From Alphaproteobacteria bacterium (GTDB lineage Bacteria; Pseudomonadota; Alphaproteobacteria; Rs-D84), in contig JAGBGA010000117.1 in NCBI GenBank assembly GCA_017936185.1, forward strand, positions 1-9,622: a stretch of 9,622 nucleotides of DNA, written 5' to 3'. The position numbers and the translations under genes were made by a program. Below the pieces are notes generated by a model that saw only the letters and a program-made list of their open reading frames with translations, was not told where the DNA came from and searched no databases. The first letter of the stretch is position 1. Each line of letters begins with the position of its first letter. Shown here piece after piece: positions 1 through 6,881 of the stretch.

Positions 1-191
1 CAGGCATCACTGTTTTATGTTTTTTATTCTTGGGCATCGTTGATTCTGGGGGCGGGACGGCGAATCCGGCCGGTGGTAAGAGAGTTTCGGGTATTGGTGT
101 GTGATTATGAATACCCCGGCCACCCCGGTCCGCGGGCCCCATAAAGGGGAACTTTTTTGTGGGCAAGTTTACCCACGTTGGGGGCGGGGTA
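1..191. other. GC-rich unassigned region downstream of the minus-strand operon
   Basis: No gene can be assigned with confidence. The stretch is visibly richer in G and C than its neighbours, especially 111-140. It holds several inverted repeats: GTGGG at 161-165 with CCCAC at 174-178, CCCC at 137-140 with GGGG at 146-149, and a GGGTATT/AATACCC pair near 90-117. None is followed by a U-run in the minus direction, so no terminator for the operon is evident. A minus-strand frame is open from an ATG at 142-140 to the window edge (47 codons, Pro-rich, then a Lys-rich patch). A second in-frame ATG lies at 37-35. Neither has a purine-rich ribosome binding site, and the mirror plus-strand frame is open too, as expected for GC-rich DNA. 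It could be the 5' end of a truncated gene or part of a structured RNA. Confidence 0.35.
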
Positions 192-1394
192 TTATTTTGT
201 ATTAAAGATTTTGTTATTTGTATGTGATGGGTATTTGTTGGTTTCTGAATTGTTATTAAAGTTGATTGTTTTGCAATTGTTTTCTTGGTCACAAAACTTT
301 GTGTCATTTGTTAAATGGCAACTGGTTATTGAGGATTCGGTGGTGCTGCTTGTCGTAGAGCCAATTGGACATTTCTCCCGGGATATTTTATCGGATGATG
401 AATAATACCCACGTCCCACCGGCGTGCAACTTGTTGCATCATCTGTTTCTTTATAGTAGCCTTGTGCGCATTTTGTTATTGTTCTTGTGTCTTCGGTCCA
501 TTGACCTTGGGGGGAATTTTTGTCATATGTATCTTGTGACCATTTGTATGTTATTTGATATGTTATGTTGTTTGCTGTTGTTGATGAGGTACAGGTGCAT
601 TCGGATACATTATACTGTTTTGTTTTGTCATTCCAAGTTGTGTTGCCTGTTGCCTGTTGTTTTATAAGGGTTTCACCGCATCCTGGAAGAATATCCTTGC
701 ATGCGTCTGATACACATTTGCCAATGGGGGTGCCAAAACATGTTAAATTTCTTTCGTCGGCTTCAAAATGATAGTCTTCATTGCATGTGTTTTGCATGCA
801 AAAATATTTTGCGGATATAAAGTCACCGGTTTGTGGCGTGTTGTCTTGAACGTATCCTTGTATTTTACATGTTGGTGATATTACTGTTATGGGAAATTTT
901 TCTAGTTGTTGGCCGTATTGTACACATTCTTTGTCACTGTTTTTATAAGATGAAAGACATATATCATAGTTGTTTGATGGTGTAAAGGCGGTGGCGGCAT
1001 CTGGTGTTGTGTCATCTGTGCTGTTTATTATTTGGGTTCCGATTTGATATGCATTGCCATTATTGTCATATGTTACACAAAATTTAGTGCCAACGTTGTA
1101 ATCGCAGCCCAGGCTTTCTGTGGCGGAAATGGCGTTATTATAACTGAACGTCAATGTGGTTATTGTGGCGCTTGTTGCTGTTTCAGTTACCCAAAGATTT
1201 GACGCCCATTTTTGAAGTTGTTTTTTGGTTTGTTGTGGGATGGTGCAATTTACGCCATTATTGACCGATTCTGTGTAACAATATCCATAGGTGTCGTCAT
1301 AGGTGGGGCGTTCTGTTGTTGTGCATTCACCACTGGCCCATACGGTTTGAATGTATGGGCATAACATTAATAAAAAGAAAAGTTTTAATCTCAT
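192..1394 (-). CDS. Secreted cysteine-rich protein with ephrin-receptor/TNFR-like C-terminal module (400 aa)
   Basis: I do not recognise a named gene. The start is placed at the ATG at 1394-1392 because it opens a clear Sec signal peptide (MRLKLFFLLM, then ...TVWA before SGEC, cleavage near residue 20). The longer reading with 46 more residues puts a basic, non-hydrophobic segment in front of it. The mature chain is Thr/Asn/Ser-rich with more than twenty cysteines. Residues 309-359 follow a spaced pattern (C-x-x-G-Y-Y ... C-x-x-x-G-x-G-Y-Y-S ... C-P-x-G-S-T-T ... C) that resembles the GCC2/GCC3 ephrin-receptor-like or TNFR-like repeat. This suggests a disulfide-bonded extracellular or surface module. 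The ATG overlaps the upstream gene's TGA (ATGA), so the two are probably translationally coupled. The C-terminus is Asn/Lys-rich with no anchor visible. Coding and secretion are secure; function is unknown. Confidence 0.85.
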   Translation of the reverse strand: MRLKLFFLLMLCPYIQTVWASGECTTTERPTYDDTYGYCYTESVNNGVNCTIPQQTKKQLQKWASNLWVTETATSATITTLTFSYNNAISATESLGCDYNVGTKFCVTYDNNGNAYQIGTQIINSTDDTTPDAATAFTPSNNYDICLSSYKNSDKECVQYGQQLEKFPITVISPTCKIQGYVQDNTPQTGDFISAKYFCMQNTCNEDYHFEADERNLTCFGTPIGKCVSDACKDILPGCGETLIKQQATGNTTWNDKTKQYNVSECTCTSSTTANNITYQITYKWSQDTYDKNSPQGQWTEDTRTITKCAQGYYKETDDATSCTPVGRGYYSSSDKISREKCPIGSTTSSTTESSITSCHLTNDTKFCDQENNCKTINFNNNSETNKYPSHTNNKIFNTK

Positions 1395-4363
1395 TCGTTT
1401 GGTTCCGTTTGGGTGTTGCATGGGTCGGTATATGATTTGAACATATAGTATGTTTTGTTGTTGTGTGTGTTGCTGTATTTCCCTTGAAGTGGGCAATCTG
1501 TTGTATTTGCGTTTTTGTCCTTTTTGCCGCATAGTTTCCAGTCAGTTAAGTTTTCTTGACGTACGCATGGTTTGCCATCGGTGTTATAGTAATATGTGTA
1601 TGATGTTGTGGGGGCGGGGTATCCGCCATCGCGAAGGCGTGCGTGTATCCAACCTTTGCCACCGCTTGATGTGTCGCATATTACGTTTTGACCCGATGGG
1701 TAATTGTCTGTGATATTGGCGTCATCGCTTGTTTTATCGATTGTGCCATCGCACAACAGGTAACCGTATACGTCGATGCCATCTTTTGTGTAACTGTATT
1801 CCGCGAATGGGGAAGGTTTATCGGTATCACCGGTATCTGGTACACAGATTTTTTGTTTGTTTGTTGGACTTGTGCTGTACCGATATCCTTTGCCGATGTT
1901 ATCGTAAAGTTCGGTGCCATCGCCACAGCAGTGACCCGCATCGTCAAACCCATTTTCACAGCAGTTTGTATGGGTATCTGTTACGTATATGCGATTGTTT
2001 CCGTCGGGGCAATATGTGCCGTCACTGGTAAATTCGCTTGCGCTGGCGCATATGCCGTTTGGCATTGGTAATTGACCCGCCGGGCACGTTGTGTCGCGGC
2101 AACTGTCGTTTTTGTCTGCGGTGCCGGTGTTGCGCGCAAACCATGATAATAATGTTTCGTTGTCTGGGTTAAATTCGTTGTTTACATATATTTTGTTTGT
2201 TTCTTCGCCGGTTAATTGGGTTGTCGGTGCCTTTTCACAATTACCCCAGATTTGTTCCGCAAAACGGCATGTGTTGCAATCGGGATTGTTGCCGGTGCCA
2301 CAGTTTGTACAAAGGTCGTGTATGTATGTTACGTTGTCGTAAAGTTTTTGGTAAATGTAGCCATCGTTGCTTGTGGCGTTGCGGCCTTGTTGGGTCATGA
2401 TGGCGTCAAGTGCCGATGTGCCCGCACTGGCCACGCAATTGATAACGTCGGGCCAACATGCCGTTTGATTGATAATCGATTTGCGATTAATGGATGTGTC
2501 AATGTTTTCACAAAGACCAAAGTTGCCGGTAATTGATGTGCATGTGCGAATTATGCATTGACGGCCAACTTCACGACATGTGGTTAACAGCTTTTCATAT
2601 GTGATGTTTGTCGTAATGTCTGATATGCCCGTCGACCAATCGATGCCACCACCCGTCGCATCCAAAAGTGCCGTACATGATTGGCGTACGTTTGCGCACA
2701 TCGCGTTTACCGTCATGTCCGCCGATACGCCAAAGATGGATAATGCACGTGAATCAAATTCGGAAATCGATTCGTTCGCGTCGTCAAGACATTCGGATAA
2801 TAATGTTGTGCATGAACGGCGCATGTCTTCCAGTTTGGATTCTTGGGCCAATTTGATTTGTGACATTGCGTCTTCGATAAATGCGTCCCAAACCGAATCG
2901 GCAATGTCTTGACAATTTTCCATCGCCGGTTCAAGAAACTTTTTCTTGGAATTCAAATATGAAACAAAGCGGTCGTTGCCCGGTGCCGTTGTCCATGTTT
3001 GATTTGTATCAGGGCGACTGATTAACGTGGATAAATTTGCCAGGTTTTCTGTTAAAAATGCCGCGCCCGTCGTCGGATCAATATATTGCCCAGATATGTC
3101 AAGGCATTGCCCAAGGTCTTGGCCACATACGGTGGTGTCTGTTAACATTGCCAACATCTTCTTTTTACATGTCAAGATGTCGTCGGAATTGCGTTGTTGG
3201 TGTATGTCAAGGCGCGACATGTCCAATAATGCGCCACTTTCAAATACTTTGGTGCGTGCCTGGTCGGTCAGGTTTTGGTACGATTTGGCAACAGTGTTGC
3301 AATCTTGTTCAATGGTCATTTGATATCCGCTTTGCGCGATGGCCAGTTCGTCGGGGGTGCATACTTCCATTGCCATTTCGCGACATACAGGTAATGCCGC
3401 ATTGTATAATTCAGTGCCGCTTTTGGTTGTTGTGGTCGCGCCCATCATTGAATCAACACTGTCAAACGCCGCGTCGGTGTTTAATGACAAGGATATTGCG
3501 TTCAAGCTTTGGTCAAAGTTACTGTCATCAAAACTGGTGTTTAATTTTTTGGCAATTTCATCAAGTAATTTTTTCGATTGGGATTTGTCTTCTTGATTAA
3601 ATGCCAGTTCGCCTTCGGTCGCAGTGTTCATGGCGTCGACGTCTTCGGCGTCCATGTTTACGGTTAATAAACGTTGACTGAAATCCAACAGCTTTTCATC
3701 GATTTTTTCAAGCCGCTTTTTCGTTGCGTCGAATTCGGTCGCACGTGAAGAACATGCGCAACGTTTCAACAGGCTGTCATTGTTGGCACAGAATTCGTCC
3801 ATGCAATCGTAAAACACAGTGCGACACTTTGAAAAATCACGTGACATTATTTGACTGCGCAGGGTGTCGGCATTGCGCGATAAAGTGGCCGCGCGGGATG
3901 GGGTCGCGGTGGCGCGTGTGCGTGATGTGTTTGGGGTTGTGGCGGTGCGGGCACTGGCATACGTGCGGGTTGGGGTTGTTGCACTGCGCCCGGTGGTGGT
4001 GGCGCGTGATTTTTGTACGCTTTTTTGTGTGGCGCGCGGTTGTACCGTTGCAGTTGTACGGGCCGACACACCGCGAATCGGGGTGGCGGTGCGGGCGTCG
4101 TCATCGATTACAGCCGTTGTGGCGTTGCCACGTGTCGATTGGTCGGTGGGGCGTTCGCGTTGGGTCACAGATTGTGTGGTTGTCCGCGAAACCGCCGCAG
4201 ATTTGTGTGATTGGGGTACGCTTTTGCGGGTGGACGATAATGTTGTGGGTGCGTCACGACGCGCAGTGGCCGCACGTGCAATTTCAGACGCGTCATCAGC
4301 CACCGCCCCAAAAAAGGTAAGCGGTGCAAGGAATACAGCAAAAAGCAGTCTTGGTCCCTTCAT
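1391..4363 (-). CDS. Large secreted cysteine-rich protein with basic Thr/Ala/Arg-rich N-terminal linker (990 aa)
   Basis: No named family is recognised. The start ATG (4363-4361) opens a signal peptide (MKGPRLLFAV... ending GAVA before DD, cleavage near 22). Residues about 25-165 form a low-complexity Thr/Ala/Ser/Arg linker with many separated Arg residues and almost no hydrophobics. Residues 180-205 are a compact Cys block (C180, C187, C192, C202, C204). Residues 210-275 are charged and probably helical or coiled coil. Cys pairs then recur through a helical middle part to about 710 (for example C413/C420, C519/C525, C556/C563, C597/C603/C608). The last 240 residues are Gly/Asp/Asn/Tyr-rich with dense Cys (C755, C760, C772, C785, C801-C802, C813-C814). 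It heads the two-gene operon; the downstream gene begins inside its stop codon. The protein is probably periplasmic or surface-bound and disulfide-stabilised. Gene reality is certain; role unknown. Confidence 0.88.
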   Translation of the reverse strand: MKGPRLLFAVFLAPLTFFGAVADDASEIARAATARRDAPTTLSSTRKSVPQSHKSAAVSRTTTQSVTQRERPTDQSTRGNATTAVIDDDARTATPIRGVSARTTATVQPRATQKSVQKSRATTTGRSATTPTRTYASARTATTPNTSRTRATATPSRAATLSRNADTLRSQIMSRDFSKCRTVFYDCMDEFCANNDSLLKRCACSSRATEFDATKKRLEKIDEKLLDFSQRLLTVNMDAEDVDAMNTATEGELAFNQEDKSQSKKLLDEIAKKLNTSFDDSNFDQSLNAISLSLNTDAAFDSVDSMMGATTTTKSGTELYNAALPVCREMAMEVCTPDELAIAQSGYQMTIEQDCNTVAKSYQNLTDQARTKVFESGALLDMSRLDIHQQRNSDDILTCKKKMLAMLTDTTVCGQDLGQCLDISGQYIDPTTGAAFLTENLANLSTLISRPDTNQTWTTAPGNDRFVSYLNSKKKFLEPAMENCQDIADSVWDAFIEDAMSQIKLAQESKLEDMRRSCTTLLSECLDDANESISEFDSRALSIFGVSADMTVNAMCANVRQSCTALLDATGGGIDWSTGISDITTNITYEKLLTTCREVGRQCIIRTCTSITGNFGLCENIDTSINRKSIINQTACWPDVINCVASAGTSALDAIMTQQGRNATSNDGYIYQKLYDNVTYIHDLCTNCGTGNNPDCNTCRFAEQIWGNCEKAPTTQLTGEETNKIYVNNEFNPDNETLLSWFARNTGTADKNDSCRDTTCPAGQLPMPNGICASASEFTSDGTYCPDGNNRIYVTDTHTNCCENGFDDAGHCCGDGTELYDNIGKGYRYSTSPTNKQKICVPDTGDTDKPSPFAEYSYTKDGIDVYGYLLCDGTIDKTSDDANITDNYPSGQNVICDTSSGGKGWIHARLRDGGYPAPTTSYTYYYNTDGKPCVRQENLTDWKLCGKKDKNANTTDCPLQGKYSNTHNNKTYYMFKSYTDPCNTQTEPNE

Positions 4364-4404
4364 TCCGATACTTGGATATTAGCAAATTTATAAAAATAGG
4401 GGCA

Positions 4405-4432
4405 AGTATAAAATGTAATGAAATGTCTTTAA
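4405..4432 (-). promoter_or_regulatory. Possible promoter of the cysteine-rich operon
   Basis: Read on the minus strand, TTAAAG (4432-4427) and TATACT (4410-4405) are separated by 16 bp, about 40 bp upstream of the 4363 start. A closer alternative -10, TAATAT, lies about 12 bp before the ATG and would give an almost leaderless message. The ribosome binding site of this gene is weak. No clear terminator separates the tRNA-Leu gene from this operon, so tRNA read-through could also contribute. Confidence 0.3.
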
Positions 4433-4475
4433 TTTTTGTCCGTCTTGGTCGACGAAAGTATCCGGGGTAAAAAAG

Positions 4476-4560
4476 TGGTGCGACCAGGGGGAATCGAACC
4501 CCCACAGGTTTCCCTACAGCATCCTTAGTGCTGCGCGTCTACCAATTCCGCCATGGTCGC
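4476..4560 (-). tRNA. tRNA-Leu (anticodon AAG)
   Basis: On the minus strand the acceptor arms GCGACCA and TGGTCGC pair perfectly and are followed by discriminator A and an encoded CCA. The D region carries the usual Leu GGTAGACGC context. The anticodon stem is CAGCA/TGCTG with the seven-base loop CTAAGGA, which places AAG at 34-36. A short variable-arm hairpin (AGG, GAAA, CCT) marks a class II tRNA, fitting leucine. The T stem is GGGGG/CCCCC with loop TTCGATT. A34 is unusual for a bacterial leucine tRNA, where GAG normally reads CUU/CUC codons. The A would have to be deaminated to inosine to read CUC efficiently. Confidence 0.96.
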
Positions 4561-4574
4561 ATGGACGTTTTATA

Positions 4575-4603
4575 TTTTTAGCAACTTGTGATTTGTTTTT
4601 CAA
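4575..4603 (-). promoter_or_regulatory. Probable tRNA-Leu promoter
   Basis: On the minus strand TTGAAA (4603-4598) and TAAAAA (4580-4575) are spaced by 17 bp, with the predicted transcription start a few bases before the mature tRNA 5' end at 4560. Its -35 box abuts, by one shared base, the -35 box of the divergent promoter for the gene at 4654. Confidence 0.4.
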
Positions 4604-4621
4604 CCTTTTTTATGATATAAT
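4593..4621 (+). promoter_or_regulatory. Promoter of the omptin-like barrel gene
   Basis: TTGTTT (4593-4598) and a perfect TATAAT (4616-4621) are 17 bp apart. The message would start near 4628 and reach the strong ribosome binding site AGGAAAGG (4638-4645) just before the ATG at 4654. Confidence 0.7.
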
Positions 4622-4653
4622 TTTCATAAAGTTAAAAAGGAAAGGGTTCAAAT

Positions 4654-6177
4654 ATGAAATTTTTGCCAAAGTTTTTGTTTAAATGTTCGGCGTTGCTGCT
4701 GATTCCGGCGGCCGCAAGCGCAGCGGGAACGTACTATACAGGTAACTATCAATCGCCACAGACGAATTATTCCCAGCGTTCTTATACCCAGCGGACAAGA
4801 ACGTCGACGTATTCGCAACAGGGGGTATCGGACTATAACCGCAATCAATATGCAAATGCAGGATATGTGACAAATGGACGAAGTGCAGCCCAGGCACGTA
4901 ATGCCGGCGCAACGCAACAACAGAAAAAACAAGTTGTACAAGGTAATGAAAAACAAGGCTTTTGCCTGGGGGCGGGAATTTCGCGCCAGACGTCAATGTG
5001 GCAATTCGAAATGAAAGAATCCGATTCGATTTTGCACTATGACAATGTTGATTGGAATGTGTTTGATGTTAATGCCGGGTATAAGTTTAGTCTTGGTAAT
5101 ACCGGAATGCAAATTGATGCGGGCTTTAAATATGGTATGCAGGCCGGCGAATCGACAATGATTGACGATGATATTACCAATGGTGGATATTATGTTGCAA
5201 CATGGGGCGATGATACAGACGATGATGGTATTATGGATGTGATTTATGGTGACCAGATGGGGCGCGCGTTGTCAATCGGTACGTCCAAAGATGGTTCAAT
5301 GATGGAATTTAATGCCGGGATTGGCTTGACAGATTTCTTTAAGTGGGGAAATGTTAAGATTACACCAAAGATTGGATGGCGTTATTTGAAGTATGAACTG
5401 GAAACAACCAATAATAATGGTATGGCAATTGATACGTTTACCGGCGATGGTGGGTGTATTGGTGTGCCGGGCAGTGATGAAGTGCAATGTGACCCTGTGT
5501 TGATTTTCTATGATAATGCGGGTAATTCGTACTTGGCATCGCGTTCGGATACAAATGCTGATACGGTTATTGACTTGAATGACGTTATCGAAGTGCCAGA
5601 TGGATATCAATATGTTAACACAGGTGGAACATATTATTATGGCCAGCCAGGGGTCAGTCATAAGTATGAAGTTGAATGGTCGGGACCATACTTTGCGTTG
5701 GATATGCTGTATGATATCAACCAGAATAATTCCGTTAATGCATATGTTGAATTGGGACTGCCGTCGTATAATGCGACCGGGGATCAGCCGTATCGTTTTG
5801 ACTGGCAACATCCAAAGTCGGTCGAAGATGACGCAGGTGTTGGTTCGGCGTTCCATTTGGGATTGGGGGCGAATTGGTCAACGGCGATTACAGATTCTGT
5901 GGCGTTGTCGGTTGGTGTGACGTATGATTACTATACCGTCAGTGATGCAGACGCCAAGACATATCTTAACGAAGCGTATTACACAGGGGTTTATTTCGAC
6001 AGATTGGAAAACCTTTATGATGGTAACGAAGAAGAAATGTTGGCCAAAGACGAAATTGCAAATAATATCGTAAAGTTGGAACAGGATTGTCCAGGTTGGG
6101 TTTGCAATGCATCCGGTGAAATAGAAGCGTTCTATAAATCATTGGGTGTTCGTGTTGGAATAAATGCAAAATTCTAG
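4654..6177 (+). CDS. Omptin-like outer-membrane beta-barrel protein with long insertions (507 aa)
   Basis: The ATG follows AGGAAAGG by 8 bp and opens a signal peptide cleaved near ASA-A (residue 23). Residues 26-100 are a Gln/Thr/Ser/Tyr/Arg-rich linker. From about 102 the pattern follows omptin surface proteases: short amphipathic strands; an NVDW motif (131-134) where omptins have QLDW; STMIDDDIT (167-175) where OmpT has its NMVDQDW Asp pair (D171 and D173 match); an EFNAGIG strand; and a YEVEWSGPYFAL strand (338-349) matching omptin strand 7. The catalytic Asp-x-His motif has only a loose counterpart, D383-W-Q-H386. The C-terminus ends in Phe, the usual barrel-assembly signal. Length is well above the roughly 300 residues of classical omptins because of Asp-rich inserts (185-200, 298-310) and a late loop (430-490). 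C268/C279 and C479/C484 could form disulfides. It could be a divergent protease or a barrel that kept only the fold. The next gene begins 19 bp downstream. Confidence 0.6.
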   Translation: MKFLPKFLFKCSALLLIPAAASAAGTYYTGNYQSPQTNYSQRSYTQRTRTSTYSQQGVSDYNRNQYANAGYVTNGRSAAQARNAGATQQQKKQVVQGNEKQGFCLGAGISRQTSMWQFEMKESDSILHYDNVDWNVFDVNAGYKFSLGNTGMQIDAGFKYGMQAGESTMIDDDITNGGYYVATWGDDTDDDGIMDVIYGDQMGRALSIGTSKDGSMMEFNAGIGLTDFFKWGNVKITPKIGWRYLKYELETTNNNGMAIDTFTGDGGCIGVPGSDEVQCDPVLIFYDNAGNSYLASRSDTNADTVIDLNDVIEVPDGYQYVNTGGTYYYGQPGVSHKYEVEWSGPYFALDMLYDINQNNSVNAYVELGLPSYNATGDQPYRFDWQHPKSVEDDAGVGSAFHLGLGANWSTAITDSVALSVGVTYDYYTVSDADAKTYLNEAYYTGVYFDRLENLYDGNEEEMLAKDEIANNIVKLEQDCPGWVCNASGEIEAFYKSLGVRVGINAKF

Positions 6178-6196
6178 TGTTGGAAAAGAAGATAAT

Positions 6197-6814
6197 ATGG
6201 TTTGTTTGAAACAAATCTTTATGGGGCTTTCTTTCGGTCTGTTGGGGTTGACGACGGCGTTCGCTGTGGAATTACAGGGGACGGCGTCTGTCAACGTCAC
6301 AAGTGATACCGCAACAACCGCAAAGAATATGGCGTTTGATGAAGCAAGACGTCAAATAATAAATGATGCACTGCGGCAATATGCAGATGCAGATGCGCTT
6401 GGTGTTTTGCTGGCAAATGAAAAGTCGGCAAATTTGATGAATCTGATATCTTCGTCAAGTATTGATGGTGAACAGACGTCGGATACAACGTATTCGGCGA
6501 ATATTACGATGACGCTTGATACGGATGCGGCGCGAAGATGGCTGATGGAAAATAATATTCGAAATTGGGTGCCAGATGGCGAAAGCCAAGATGTATTTTC
6601 GGTATATGTAAATATGTCAGATGGTTTGGCACAGTGGATTGAACTGAACCAGATTGCGCGCAGTGAAAAGATTGATATTGGAACCCAACATATGGCGGGG
6701 AATACGGCGCGTCTTGAAATTCCGGTGTCATCACGTGGGGCGTTTACGATTGCGTTGCGTGAACGCGGATGGCGATATGCCAATCAAGACGGTGGTTTGC
6801 GTATCTGGAAATAG
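6197..6814 (+). CDS. Periplasmic protein of unknown function, possibly DUF2066-like (205 aa)
   Basis: The ATG at 6197 is preferred over an in-frame ATG at 6164 inside the upstream gene. It follows GGAAAAGAAG at a good distance and starts a signal peptide (MVCLKQIFMG... AFA before VELQG, cleavage near 23). Residues 25-62 contain a strand then an Ala/Arg helix (KNMAFDEARRQIINDALRQY), the kind of 'ASVxVTSDTAxxA...A...AR' start seen in DUF2066, LPP20 and FlgT-type periplasmic proteins. Residues 95-125 add a strand and helix (TTYSANITMTLD, AARRWL). Residues 132-205 form a second alpha/beta part ending in a short strand LRIWK. The single Cys lies in the signal peptide. It is 19 bp downstream of the omptin-like gene with no terminator between, so it is probably co-transcribed and may assist or accompany that barrel. 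Family assignment is tentative. Confidence 0.75.
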   Translation: MVCLKQIFMGLSFGLLGLTTAFAVELQGTASVNVTSDTATTAKNMAFDEARRQIINDALRQYADADALGVLLANEKSANLMNLISSSSIDGEQTSDTTYSANITMTLDTDAARRWLMENNIRNWVPDGESQDVFSVYVNMSDGLAQWIELNQIARSEKIDIGTQHMAGNTARLEIPVSSRGAFTIALRERGWRYANQDGGLRIWK

Positions 6815-6825
6815 GGTTTGATTCC

Positions 6826-6853
6826 TTGACTTTTTGTCTTTTTATTGTATTTT
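6826..6853 (+). promoter_or_regulatory. Probable promoter of the second barrel gene
   Basis: TTGACT (6826-6831) and TATTTT (6848-6853) are 16 bp apart in the gap after the stop at 6814. The near-consensus -35 suggests independent expression of the gene starting at 6882, although read-through from the upstream pair is not blocked by any visible terminator. Confidence 0.5.
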
Positions 6854-6881
6854 GTTCGTGTGTAACAGAAAGGGGAATGAT

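Noticed and set aside
110..193. tRNA-like cloverleaf in the GC-rich edge
   Set aside because: An 8-bp closing stem and hairpins exist but there is no canonical T loop, anticodon arm or CCA end on either strand.
1395..1532. 46-residue N-terminal extension of the 400-residue cysteine-rich protein
   Set aside because: It overlaps the upstream gene fully, is basic and polar, and would hide the clear signal peptide that begins at the coupled ATG at 1394.
3037..3600. 187-codon plus-strand open frame, and similar long frames at 3724-4320 and 3864-4382
   Set aside because: They are antisense to the 990-residue protein, lack signal or domain features, and their low-complexity or Cys/Trp-rich translations are what mirrored codons give.
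5296..5856. 186-codon minus-strand open frame
   Set aside because: It lies antisense within the omptin-like gene, which has a promoter, ribosome binding site, signal peptide and barrel pattern; the reverse frame has none.
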